From the NCBI GenBank assembly GCA_002699585.1, contig PABP01000011.1, positions 84,922-148,921 on the forward strand: 64,000 nt of DNA. Reading direction: 5' to 3'. The DNA comes from Anaerolineaceae bacterium (GTDB lineage Bacteria; Chloroflexota; Anaerolineae; Aggregatilineales; Phototrophicaceae). Shown here in pieces: positions 26,570-34,615 of the stretch (position 1 is its first letter; each line of letters starts with the position of its first letter). The notes under the pieces were generated by a model. That model did no database searches. It was not told where the DNA came from and was given only the letters and a program-made list of their open reading frames with translations. Both the position numbers and the translations under genes were made by a program.

Positions 26570-28129
26570 ATGTCATCGCAACAACACAACCCTCATCAAA
26601 ATACCCCCATTACCCATCTCGATCAGGTCGTCGATTTGGTAAGCGAAGGCGGCTGGCTGGATACCGATTTGTACAGCACGGCCTGGGTAGCGATGGTTCC
26701 TTCATTAGAAAATCGCAGCCGTCCAGCCTGGCCGCAAGCGCTGGCCTATGTTCGCGAAAGCCAACTGGGTGATGGCTCCTGGGGCGATCCACAGATCTAT
26801 TATGCCCATGCCCGTGTCATCAATACGATGGCCGCGATTATCGCCTTACGCCAATGGTCCTTCCCTGGTGACGAAGCGCGCATTGGCCGCGGGTTGGCCG
26901 CGCTACACCGTGACATGCTGCAAATTCCTAAAGAAGTCCATCAGCCGATTGGCTTTGAGTTGATCTTCCCGAGCTTATTGGCTCGGCTGGGGGAGACTTC
27001 CGAGCAGTTCCCGCCGGAAGTGCTGAACCTGATTGACCAACTGCGTACCCAGAAAATGTCCCTCATCAATTCATTGACGCCAGACCCGAAAAAGCCGCAT
27101 GCCTGGTGGTTTAGCATGGAGATGCTGCCAACCTCGGAACTGGCGACCTTGCAGGAGCAGTTCCTGGATGACGTTGGTTCGGTGGCGACATCCCCGGCGG
27201 CCACAGCGGCTTTGCTGCGCGCGCGTCGTTTGCTGGGTTGGGATAGCCCCCATGCGGCTGATTATTTGCAGCGCTTACTGGACAAAGGCAACGGCGCGGT
27301 GCCCTTCGCGTGGCCGGTTGAGATTTTCGAGCAGTTATGGATGCTGGATACCTATCGGCGCGCCGGATACAGCCCCGATGATAAGCCGGAGTTCAGGCCG
27401 CTACTGGATTCGCTCTATAAACAGTGGCAAGCAGGTAAACCGGGCCTGTCCTATAGTGCCATGTTCCCGATCAATGATGGGGACATCACGGCGATTGGTT
27501 ATACGGTGCTGACCTGGGGCGGTTATGACATCTCTGATGATCCGTTGTTGGCCCTATGGGGTGATGACGACGATTGCAGCAAGACCTATCCCAATGAACT
27601 GGGCGCGTCGGTATCGACCAACATCCACATGCTGACGGCGCTGCGCTCGCAACCGGGTATGCCACGCTTGCAGTACATCGACAAGATCAACCGCTGGTTG
27701 GCCTCACAGGTCAAGCAAGAGACGCTCTTCGATGATAAGTGGCATTTATCACCGTTCTATACCGTGTCACATGCGCTGTCGGCCTTCCAGGGCTTGAATC
27801 CGGCGCTGGCCAATGAATGCATGACCTTCATTTTGGCACATCAGCAGCAAGATGGTGGCTGGAGTTGGTTTGGTCCCAGTACGCTGGAAGAAACGGCACA
27901 TTGCATCCTGGCATTGCATGAAGTCCATAAACTGGGATTGCTCAAAGATCCGGCCTACATCACCTGTGCCGCAGAAACTTTCCGTGAATTGGCGTCACAG
28001 CCAGTCCCACGCATGTGGATTGGCAAGGCGCTCTATCATCCGACAAAAATCGTCGATGCGCTGGTCGATGCGACCTCGCATGTGCTCGCTGAATATGGCG
28101 TGCATCTGACGATCACCCATGCTAGCTAA
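26570..28129 (+). CDS. Class II diterpene cyclase (kolavenyl/halimadienyl diphosphate synthase-like)
   Basis: The 519-residue protein has the class II cyclase pattern: LYSTAWVAMVP (plant and bacterial CPS have YDTAWVA), ESQLGDGSWGD, and the protonating acid motif at residues 303-308, Asp303-Gly-Asp305-Ile-Thr-Ala, where related enzymes have DxD(D/T)TA. LTWGGYDISDDPL and the alpha-barrel QQQDGGWSWFG repeat follow. Such enzymes protonate geranylgeranyl diphosphate and form a bicyclic labdane, halimane or clerodane diphosphate. Rv3377c and the Herpetosiphon kolavenyl-PP synthase are the recalled relatives. An AGGAGAT ribosome binding site precedes the ATG. The exact skeleton cannot be predicted. 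Confidence 0.88.
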   Translation: MSSQQHNPHQNTPITHLDQVVDLVSEGGWLDTDLYSTAWVAMVPSLENRSRPAWPQALAYVRESQLGDGSWGDPQIYYAHARVINTMAAIIALRQWSFPGDEARIGRGLAALHRDMLQIPKEVHQPIGFELIFPSLLARLGETSEQFPPEVLNLIDQLRTQKMSLINSLTPDPKKPHAWWFSMEMLPTSELATLQEQFLDDVGSVATSPAATAALLRARRLLGWDSPHAADYLQRLLDKGNGAVPFAWPVEIFEQLWMLDTYRRAGYSPDDKPEFRPLLDSLYKQWQAGKPGLSYSAMFPINDGDITAIGYTVLTWGGYDISDDPLLALWGDDDDCSKTYPNELGASVSTNIHMLTALRSQPGMPRLQYIDKINRWLASQVKQETLFDDKWHLSPFYTVSHALSAFQGLNPALANECMTFILAHQQQDGGWSWFGPSTLEETAHCILALHEVHKLGLLKDPAYITCAAETFRELASQPVPRMWIGKALYHPTKIVDALVDATSHVLAEYGVHLTITHAS

Positions 28130-28155
28130 GCGATCAATCAGGAGCACGTATCTAT

Positions 28156-29097
28156 ATGCAAGCAACTGCTACCTCGGCTCATACTTCAGACGCACCTACT
28201 TACCCGACCGAGGCCGAGTTCCAGACCTGGGCACACGACGACGTCAGGCCCCATACGGTCAATAAGTCGGTCATCTTTTCGCCAGGTGGCTCGTCGCGCT
28301 GGTACTTCCTGGAATATGGCAACATGCAAGAGGGGTACTTCCAGCCGGATCGCTTCCTGGCGTATTCACAGGCGGTGTTCAAGCGTATTGTTGAAATTGC
28401 TGCGATGATGATGGCCGATGGCGTCAAGAACGTATTCGTGATTGCCATCACGCCCAAAATCAGCGAACGTACGCCGGAGTATCGCCAGTTTGTGGCCGAT
28501 AGCCTGCGGCTGATGGCTGACCACGATGCGCAATTGCTATATGCCGAGGCGAGCATGCGAGTCGGCTTCAAAGGGCGCTGGCATGATGTACTCGACAATT
28601 ACGAGATCCCTGATGTGTACGATGCTTTTGTGGAAGCCGAAGCAGCCACCGCCAATGGCGAACACAACCTGTTCTGGTGCACGCAGGAAGACCCGATTCC
28701 GGCACCGTTGACACCCTTCGTTCAGGACTACTTGCAGGCCAACAATCGCATGCCGGACCAGGCCGAATTGTGTGAAGCCTACTATGGCGAACCCGTCACC
28801 CATGCGGATATGTTCATCAGCAACAACAAACCGAGCGTAACTGGTCAGGTGCCGCCATTACTCAGCGTGGGCGACCTTTATTTCACAGTTAGCCCATGTT
28901 TGTACCTCAATCAGTCGGATTGGCGACGCATTTTGTACGATCATGTCTTCGCCCGCCGCGTGACCTACCGCGACTATCGTAAAATCACCGAAGACTCGGT
29001 CGCTAATTTGCGCGATTACTACGAGAGCAACCGGGGCAAAGTCATCGGCGTGGGTGCTTTCCATCCCGATACCCAGACCTGGCGGCCTACCAACTGA
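28156..29097 (+). CDS. Rv3378c-like diterpenyl transferase/phosphatase (tuberculosinol/kolavelool synthase family)
   Basis: The 313-residue protein resembles my memory of M. tuberculosis Rv3378c along its length: RWYFLE near the start, AYYGEPVTHADMFIS, LYFTVSPCLYL, WRRILYDHVFARR, and VIGVGAFHP at the end. Rv3378c has a cis-prenyltransferase fold; it removes diphosphate from a bicyclic diterpene and adds water or adenosine. The P-loop equivalent reads PGGSSRW (Gly44, Arg48, Trp49) where Rv3378c has DGTRRW, so the catalytic-type Asp is Gly here. It directly follows the class II cyclase, so it probably acts on that product. The family call is strong; the reaction (alcohol, nucleoside adduct or other) is open. 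Confidence 0.85.
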   Translation: MQATATSAHTSDAPTYPTEAEFQTWAHDDVRPHTVNKSVIFSPGGSSRWYFLEYGNMQEGYFQPDRFLAYSQAVFKRIVEIAAMMMADGVKNVFVIAITPKISERTPEYRQFVADSLRLMADHDAQLLYAEASMRVGFKGRWHDVLDNYEIPDVYDAFVEAEAATANGEHNLFWCTQEDPIPAPLTPFVQDYLQANNRMPDQAELCEAYYGEPVTHADMFISNNKPSVTGQVPPLLSVGDLYFTVSPCLYLNQSDWRRILYDHVFARRVTYRDYRKITEDSVANLRDYYESNRGKVIGVGAFHPDTQTWRPTN

Positions 29098-29113
29098 TCT
29101 TTTAGGACGACTT

Positions 29114-30046
29114 ATGATTAGCCAGCAGTATCTCGTTCATCAGGACCGCAGCACGGTCGCTGAGGTGTTTGAACCGATTGTGAGCGCCATGACAGCCTGG
29201 GCACAGGGCGATCCTAACGTGCAAGCGGCAGTCATTCTGGGGTCGATGGCCAATCCGGGTAGCACGACCGATGCCTTCTCTGACCTTGACCTGACCTTGG
29301 TGGTCAATGACTTGCAGCCCTTTATCGATGACCCGACCTGGTTCGCGCTCTTTGCCCCCTACCACACCCATTATCGGGAATCCGCGGACATCGGTGCGGG
29401 CATCATGGACAAGGTGATCCTCGATAGCTTCCGTATGTTCGACCTGAGCGTTTTCTCCATAGCGGATCTACAGCAGTGGATGGATGAATCGACCGATAGC
29501 AAGCAGGCTAGCCAGGGCTTTTTCCGCAGTAGTTTGCTGGTGCTGGTCGATAAACTGGGCATCGTCCAGGCTTTGACCCAGGATACCGACATCGATGCCA
29601 TCATGTACGCCTGCGATCAGCCGCCGGGCCAGGCTGAGTATCAAACGGTGGTCGCCACTTTCTGGTATTACATGCTGCGCAGCATCAAGCATTTGCATCG
29701 TGGCGATTGGTGGCGCACGGCCATGACCTGCAATCGGGAACTGCGTGAGCCGTTGTTGCAGATGGCTATCTGGCAGGCCAAAGTCGCCTATGGCTGGCAC
29801 TACGATACGCTCTATGAAGGGCGCTATATCCAGCGCTGGGCGACACCCCAGGTGCAGGAAGCCCTACCAGCGACCTATCCCCAATTTGATGCCGACAGCC
29901 TGCGTGATGCACTCATCGCTACGGTGGACTTGTTCACACAACTCGATGAACAGATCGCGCCTGCCCTGGGCTGCTCATACCCTGATACAGGTGTCGAGCC
30001 GATCCGGGCTCATGTGCTAAGTATGCTACGGAATTTTGACATTTAG
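29114..30046 (+). CDS. ANT(6)-like nucleotidyltransferase
   Basis: ATG 29114 follows AGGACG by about 5 bp; the upstream in-frame start overlaps the previous gene and is rejected. The 310-residue protein has the polymerase-beta type motif GSMANPGSTTDAFSDLDLTL (GS...DxD) and a third acidic block MFDLSVF. The arrangement matches streptomycin 6-adenylyltransferase (AadK/AadE) folds. Such enzymes transfer a nucleoside monophosphate to a hydroxyl group. As the last gene of the diterpene operon it may nucleotidylate the terpenoid or an attached group, or give self-resistance. That role is inference; the family call is firm. Confidence 0.85.
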   Translation: MISQQYLVHQDRSTVAEVFEPIVSAMTAWAQGDPNVQAAVILGSMANPGSTTDAFSDLDLTLVVNDLQPFIDDPTWFALFAPYHTHYRESADIGAGIMDKVILDSFRMFDLSVFSIADLQQWMDESTDSKQASQGFFRSSLLVLVDKLGIVQALTQDTDIDAIMYACDQPPGQAEYQTVVATFWYYMLRSIKHLHRGDWWRTAMTCNRELREPLLQMAIWQAKVAYGWHYDTLYEGRYIQRWATPQVQEALPATYPQFDADSLRDALIATVDLFTQLDEQIAPALGCSYPDTGVEPIRAHVLSMLRNFDI

Positions 30047-30190
30047 ACGTCTGTTTTTGCTCGTTGCTACATATAGACTGTCTGCAAAAAACAGATAAAA
30101 AACATCGTCAGTAACACAAAGATTAATTGTGTAATTGCTGTTTCCATCATACGCTCAAGGTAGCGATTTACAATAAAATAGGGAACGACA

Positions 30191-31129
30191 ATGTCAAAGA
30201 AACTTTTTGCTATTCTCGCTGTATTGGTTTTCCTTGCTGCTTTTGGTGGCAGCGCGATGGCCCAGAACACGAAGGGCAACGAACCGACACCGGAACCCCC
30301 GGCAACAAACAACGGCACGGATGAGACAGTCCCCGAAGATGCGCCTGTTGACAGCCTGATTTTGCCGATGCTTTATGATGGCGATAGTTTTACGGATGCC
30401 CTGGCGGGTGCAATCAGTGCGCGCTTGTATGTTTTCAACGGCAGTGCAGGCGATAACGTTACCATTGCCATGACCCAAATCAGTGATGAGCTTGACCCAT
30501 ACCTGGTGCTGCTGGGTTCAGCGGGCGAAGTTATCGCTGTGGATGATGACAGTGGCGATATTTCATTGGCCTCCAAGATCAAGGCGACCTTGCCAACTAG
30601 CGGCACGTATTTTCTTTTAGCCACATCCTATGACACACTCAATGGCTTCATTGCGGAAGAAATTGAAGGCGGTTCAGTCGAGTTTGAGATGACAGTCAGT
30701 GGCGTCACACCGCCAACTGAAATCGAAGGCTTTGACCCGACTCGTTACACCTACTTCACGGGCGCAATCGGCATGAACGAAACCGTCGAAGGCTACAGTA
30801 CACCGCAGGAACCCATCTATTATTATGTGTTTGATGGCGTCGAAGGCGAGACCTTTGATTTGTCCCTGGAAAGCCAGGATTTTGATACGGTTTTGCACCT
30901 ATTTGGTAGCAATGGCGACCGCTTGGCTGTAAACGATGATTTCGATGGGACCAACAGCACGATTAGTGGCTTTACCGTTCCGGTGACTGGCCGTTACCTG
31001 ATCTTCGCTACGGATTACTTCTTCACGACGATTAATGATGAAGAAAGCGGCTACGTGGGTGGCGACTTTGCCTTGTCTTTGACAGGCAGCAGCGCGAGCA
31101 GCAGCCGTGGTACCACCAACAGCAAATAA
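30191..31129 (+). CDS. Secreted protein with two PPC domains
   Basis: A signal peptide (SKKLFAILAVLVFLAAFGG...AMA) is followed by a low-complexity Pro/Glu/Asn linker and two pre-peptidase C-terminal (PPC) beta sandwiches. The first is around LYVFNGSAGDNVTIAM...GTYFLLATSY (residues ~78-145); the second is around GETFDLSLESQDFDTVLHLFG...GRYLIFATDYF (~220-285). PPC domains usually accompany secreted enzymes and aid export or binding. No catalytic domain is present, so this is probably a surface or binding protein. A terminator follows. Confidence 0.88.
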   Translation: MSKKLFAILAVLVFLAAFGGSAMAQNTKGNEPTPEPPATNNGTDETVPEDAPVDSLILPMLYDGDSFTDALAGAISARLYVFNGSAGDNVTIAMTQISDELDPYLVLLGSAGEVIAVDDDSGDISLASKIKATLPTSGTYFLLATSYDTLNGFIAEEIEGGSVEFEMTVSGVTPPTEIEGFDPTRYTYFTGAIGMNETVEGYSTPQEPIYYYVFDGVEGETFDLSLESQDFDTVLHLFGSNGDRLAVNDDFDGTNSTISGFTVPVTGRYLIFATDYFFTTINDEESGYVGGDFALSLTGSSASSSRGTTNSK

Positions 31130-31154
31130 ATACTCTGGATACACATTACATCGA

Positions 31155-31195
31155 CAAAAAAGGCACGCCCGACTGGGCGTGCCTTTTTTGTTTTT
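31155..31195. terminator. Bidirectional rho-independent terminator
   Basis: AAAAAAGGCACGCCC-GACT-GGGCGTGCCTTTTTT, with A- and T-runs on both sides, lies between the convergent PPC and ychF genes. Confidence 0.95.
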
Positions 31196-31212
31196 AGAGT
31201 CGTGTGTCTAGC

Positions 31213-32292
31213 TTAGCTACTGTGGCGGAACACGATGACATCGCCATCCTGCACCACGTATTCCTTGCTTTCCAGGCGCATTTTGCCAGCCGCTTTGACC
31301 GCCGCCTCACTGCCCAGTTCCGCGAGGTCCGTATAGGGTGTGACCTCCGCGCGGATAAAGCCTTTTTGAATGTCACCATGAATGGCCCCGGCGGCTTCGT
31401 AGGCTGTCGCGCCGACGGGGATAGTCCAGGCGCGGACTTCTTTTTCGCCAGCGGTCAGGAACGAGTGGATATTCACCAATTCATAGGAGAGGCGCACGAC
31501 GCGCGAGGCGCTCAGTTCGGTGACGCCGTATTCTTCCATAAACATGGTCGCATCGTCGGCATCAAGCTGGGCCAGGTCGGCTTCTAGGGATGCTTGCAGG
31601 GCAATATGGTTGGCGTGCTTGTAATCATAATTAAGCTGGTCGTCGCCCGATTTGCGTTCATCGCCCAGGTTGAGCACGATCAGCACTGGCTTGAGTGTCA
31701 AAAAGCCAAAGCCGCCGATCATCTTGCGCTCTTTTTCCGGTACATCCAGGTCACGCAGGGGGCGGCCTTCATCCAGATGGGCTTTGAAGCGCTCCATGAT
31801 GGGCTGCTCATCCAGCAAATTCTGATCGGCGCGCTTGCCCTTCAGCTTGAGTTCCGACTCGATTTTTTCCAGCCGATTTTCCACAGCGACCAGATCCAGC
31901 AGCAGGAACTCGCTATCGAGCGTTTCCAGGTCGCGCTGCGGATCAATCGTTTCAAAGGGATGGGGCACGGTATTGCTCTCAAAGACGCGAATCACATGCA
32001 CAAAGCCATCGACTTGCGACAGCTCATTGCGCAGTTGGCCAGACAAGCCGCCTTCGCCGATGCCTTTATCCAGGCCGCCGATGTCAGTGTAGGTGATGGT
32101 CGCATAGACTTTTTTCTTGGCGTCGTACATCTCTTCCAGTACCTCAAGCCGCTCATCGGGCACATTGACGACCGAGGTATTCACATGGAACTGCCCGCTG
32201 GAGACGGCGCTGGTTTCGTAGTCGCCGCTGGTTAGGGCGTTGAACAGCGTGGTTTTGCCGCTGTTGGGTAATCCGATAATGCCTAAACGCAT
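31213..32292 (-). CDS. ychF: Redox-regulated ATPase YchF (Obg-like)
   Basis: The 359-residue protein has G1 GLPNSGKTT at residues 7-15, the G3-type YTDIGGLDKG, a G4-type NLGDE where most YchF have NxxE, a helical middle region, and a C-terminal TGS-like domain (AWTIPVGATAYEAAGAIHGD, YVVQDGDVIVFRHSS). YchF/OLA1 proteins bind ATP rather than GTP and associate with ribosomes during stress responses. Length and domain order are normal for the family. The gene stands alone. Confidence 0.95.
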   Translation of the reverse strand: MRLGIIGLPNSGKTTLFNALTSGDYETSAVSSGQFHVNTSVVNVPDERLEVLEEMYDAKKKVYATITYTDIGGLDKGIGEGGLSGQLRNELSQVDGFVHVIRVFESNTVPHPFETIDPQRDLETLDSEFLLLDLVAVENRLEKIESELKLKGKRADQNLLDEQPIMERFKAHLDEGRPLRDLDVPEKERKMIGGFGFLTLKPVLIVLNLGDERKSGDDQLNYDYKHANHIALQASLEADLAQLDADDATMFMEEYGVTELSASRVVRLSYELVNIHSFLTAGEKEVRAWTIPVGATAYEAAGAIHGDIQKGFIRAEVTPYTDLAELGSEAAVKAAGKMRLESKEYVVQDGDVIVFRHSS

Positions 32293-32522
32293 AGGGTTTG
32301 TGTCCCTTGTAGACTCGTTCTCGTATTCAAAAGGGCTATCAGTATAGTGCCTGCGTCATGCCTTGTCAGCAGTCAGCTTGTGATGGAGCGGCACAGCGGG
32401 CCTGTGGACTTCGATTTACCTTGTCCTGGCTGGCTAGAATCAGGTACACTGAACAAACACTGTGACGGATATCAGGGTCGCAGCGTGCCCAACCACTGTA
32501 CAAAAGGGTAAAGCCAACCATC

Positions 32523-33158
32523 ATGCAGCAGAACCCGATGCCCAAACCGCCTCAGCTACCTGCACGCTATAGCTGGGCAGAAGTCTGGACGGCAGTCCTC
32601 ACCAAACCACGACTAGATACCTTCATTGAGGTCTTGAATGACCCGCAGGCGACCTTGCGCCGCGCCCTGCTCTGGGTGTACCTGGGTGGGTTGGCGCTCT
32701 CTGCGGTGACGCTTTACCAGATGGTCAACAATCCGCTATTACAGGAAAGCATCAACAGCTCGCCGGAGTTTAGCGGCGTGGATGTGCAAGCGGCACTCAA
32801 TGGGACGCTGATTATGGGCGTTCCGATTGCCAGTGCGCTGGCGCTGCTTTTCTTCATGGCGCTGATTTACGCTATGCACTGGATTGCCTTGCAACTTTCC
32901 AAGGACAAGAGCAAAACGCAGTCCTACAGCAAACTGGCCTATCTGATTGGGGCTATTTATGCGCCCCTGAGTATCATCAGCATTGTCTTCCTGCTGATCC
33001 CATTGCTGGGTTATTTCAGCATCTTCTTGACGGTCTACCAACTGTATCTGATGGTGCTGGCTGTGCGGGCGGTCTATGGCCTGGATGTCCGTAATGGGAT
33101 GGTTTCCGTTTTGGCCCCGATGTTCGCCTTTTTGCTGCTTTTCCTATTTATGCTGTAG
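32523..33158 (+). CDS. Yip1 domain membrane protein
   Basis: The 211-residue protein has a soluble proline-rich N-terminus, then WAEVWTAVLTKPRLDTFIEVLNDP, the amphipathic lead-in typical of bacterial Yip1-domain proteins. Five hydrophobic segments follow from ALLWVYLGGLALSAVTLY to VLAPMFAFLLLFLFML. Function of bacterial members is not established. It is followed by its own terminator. Confidence 0.85.
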   Translation: MQQNPMPKPPQLPARYSWAEVWTAVLTKPRLDTFIEVLNDPQATLRRALLWVYLGGLALSAVTLYQMVNNPLLQESINSSPEFSGVDVQAALNGTLIMGVPIASALALLFFMALIYAMHWIALQLSKDKSKTQSYSKLAYLIGAIYAPLSIISIVFLLIPLLGYFSIFLTVYQLYLMVLAVRAVYGLDVRNGMVSVLAPMFAFLLLFLFML

Positions 33159-33187
33159 GTTTGTTTTTTCCCGTTTGTTGATTCAGA

Positions 33188-33212
33188 AGACGTCTGCATA
33201 GGCGTCTTTTTT
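33188..33212 (+). terminator. Rho-independent terminator after the Yip1 gene
   Basis: AGACGTC-TGCATA-GGCGTCT (one G-U pair) is followed by TTTTTT. Confidence 0.8.
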
Positions 33213-33230
33213 CTATAGAGAGGTGTGCTC

Positions 33231-33806
33231 GTGCTCGATATGTCCGCGATCTTTGCCGAATTCCCTGTGCTACCGACTGAACGCTTCATCTTGCGGCCTT
33301 TTCGGGAGTCCGATGCTGAGTCGATTCTGGCCTATATGAGCAACCCGGCAGTGACACAATACATCCCCTCGCCAACGATGACGACTATCGAAGAAGCCCA
33401 GGAGCGCATCGAAAAGAACCAGCGCTTCTTTGAGGAGCAGAAGGCATTCATCTGGGGCATCGCTACCCATGATACGGATACGATTATTGGCAATGTCCTG
33501 CTGTGGAACTTCCGGCCTGAGCATTTTCGGGCGGAGATCGGCTATTCGCTGTCAGCGGATTACTGGCGTCAGGGGGTCGCGACCGAAGTCGTCACGCGGA
33601 TGCTGGACTATGCCTTTAACGAGACAGACTTGCACAGCGTCGATGCCAACATTGACCCGCGTAACGAAGGCTCACAGCGCTTATTAGAAAAACTTGGTTT
33701 TGTCAAAGAAGCGCACTTCATTGAAGATTGGTTCGATGCCAAGACGCAGACTTTTACGGACACGGCCATCTATTCGCTGCTGCGCCGCAACTGGGTCGGG
33801 CGATAA
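33231..33806 (+). CDS. GNAT N-acetyltransferase (RimJ/RimL type)
   Basis: Several starts are possible: GTG at 33225, GTG at 33231 and ATG at 33240. AGAGAGG at 33217-33223 is best spaced for 33231. The core has the GNAT order TERFILRPFRESDAES, IGNVLLWNFRPEHFRAEIGY, the acetyl-CoA loop DYWRQGVATEV, and NEGSQRLLEKLGF. This subgroup acetylates protein N-termini or small molecules; the target is unknown. It converges on the HEPN-like gene with one base between stops. Confidence 0.92.
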   Translation: MLDMSAIFAEFPVLPTERFILRPFRESDAESILAYMSNPAVTQYIPSPTMTTIEEAQERIEKNQRFFEEQKAFIWGIATHDTDTIIGNVLLWNFRPEHFRAEIGYSLSADYWRQGVATEVVTRMLDYAFNETDLHSVDANIDPRNEGSQRLLEKLGFVKEAHFIEDWFDAKTQTFTDTAIYSLLRRNWVGR

Positions 33807-33807
33807 G

Positions 33808-34491
33808 CTAATTAGTTTTTTTTACCGTATATCTATCAGTGTATGCAAGCTCAAAGTTTGTTCGGATTTTAGAACCTTCTTTTGCTGCAAGAAGCTCTTT
33901 TACGTATAGCTCTAAGTGTAGCCTCAACATAGGTACAAATCTGTGGGGATTAATTTGCAATACATCTCTATCGGGCCGATATTTTATGGAAAACTCATAG
34001 CCACCTGAAATAATAATAGGTGATTTTATGTCTCCAGCATGAAATAGTCCATTTCTAAAATCCCATAGATGATCTGATGCATCCTCATTATTAATCAGAT
34101 CATCAAAAAAATATTGTCTATAGTACGGTGACAGTGTAACGATAACTTGCTTGAATCCATCCTTAAAACGTGTTTTGTTGAAACCACTCTGATATTTCTT
34201 TGTCTTGATCATCCCACATCTAAAACACCCGATTACTTCAAAATAGTTCATCACAAGATGCAAGACTGCCCACCCTGCGTGGGGTAAGTATTTTTCATAT
34301 TTCTCTTTTTGTGGGTTATATAGATTTATTGCTTCACTGCCATCTGGATTTTGGTGTCCTTCTATTGCTTGATATGCTACTGCAAGAAACCAAACATCTG
34401 TAAATGCTCTAAATATCTCAACTTTCTTCTCAAAGGGTACTTTCAGAGGGTCAAAGCCTGGAGCAACTAAGTGGTTGGCTGTTATCCACAT
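33808..34491 (-). CDS. HEPN-like protein, AT-rich, probably acquired
   Basis: The 227-residue protein is visibly richer in A/T, Lys, Phe and Tyr than its neighbours. Near residues 146-151 it has RNGLFH inside LWDFRNGLFHAGDI, an Rx4H arrangement with the Arg-Asn typical of HEPN ribonucleases. An FRCG motif at residues 90-93 adds a Cys pair. HEPN proteins act as RNA-cleaving toxins or abortive-infection effectors, or as structural domains. No antitoxin or nucleotidyltransferase adjoins it. A GAGGTAA ribosome binding site precedes the ATG. Family placement is moderate and the role is unknown. Confidence 0.6.
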   Translation of the reverse strand: MWITANHLVAPGFDPLKVPFEKKVEIFRAFTDVWFLAVAYQAIEGHQNPDGSEAINLYNPQKEKYEKYLPHAGWAVLHLVMNYFEVIGCFRCGMIKTKKYQSGFNKTRFKDGFKQVIVTLSPYYRQYFFDDLINNEDASDHLWDFRNGLFHAGDIKSPIIISGGYEFSIKYRPDRDVLQINPHRFVPMLRLHLELYVKELLAAKEGSKIRTNFELAYTDRYTVKKTN

Positions 34492-34562
34492 AAGGTTTTT
34501 TTACCTCACTATGTTTCAGTTGATGCTATTCTAAAGGCCTTTTGAGACTTGTTCAGTGGAAT

Positions 34563-34596
34563 CAAAAAGGCACGCCCATGTGGACGTGCCTTTTTT
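34563..34596. terminator. Terminator hairpin before the HEPN gene
   Basis: AAAAAGGCACGCCC-ATGT-GGACGTGCCTTTTTT (one mismatch) serves the minus-strand SPFH gene ending at 34616. It shares its stem sequence with the terminator at 31155, so it may be a repeated element. Confidence 0.75.
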
Positions 34597-34615
34597 CTTG
34601 TGACTTGCTTAGGCG

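Larger units (their letters stand above)
24950..30046 (+). other. Putative diterpenoid biosynthesis operon
   Basis: Four plus-strand genes with gaps of 9, 26 and 16 bp: sensor kinase, class II diterpene cyclase, Rv3378c-like enzyme, ANT(6)-like nucleotidyltransferase. The middle two correspond to the M. tuberculosis Rv3377c-Rv3378c pair and the Herpetosiphon aurantiacus kolavelool pair. No GGPP synthase is in the window, so the prenyl precursor must come from elsewhere. Confidence 0.75.
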
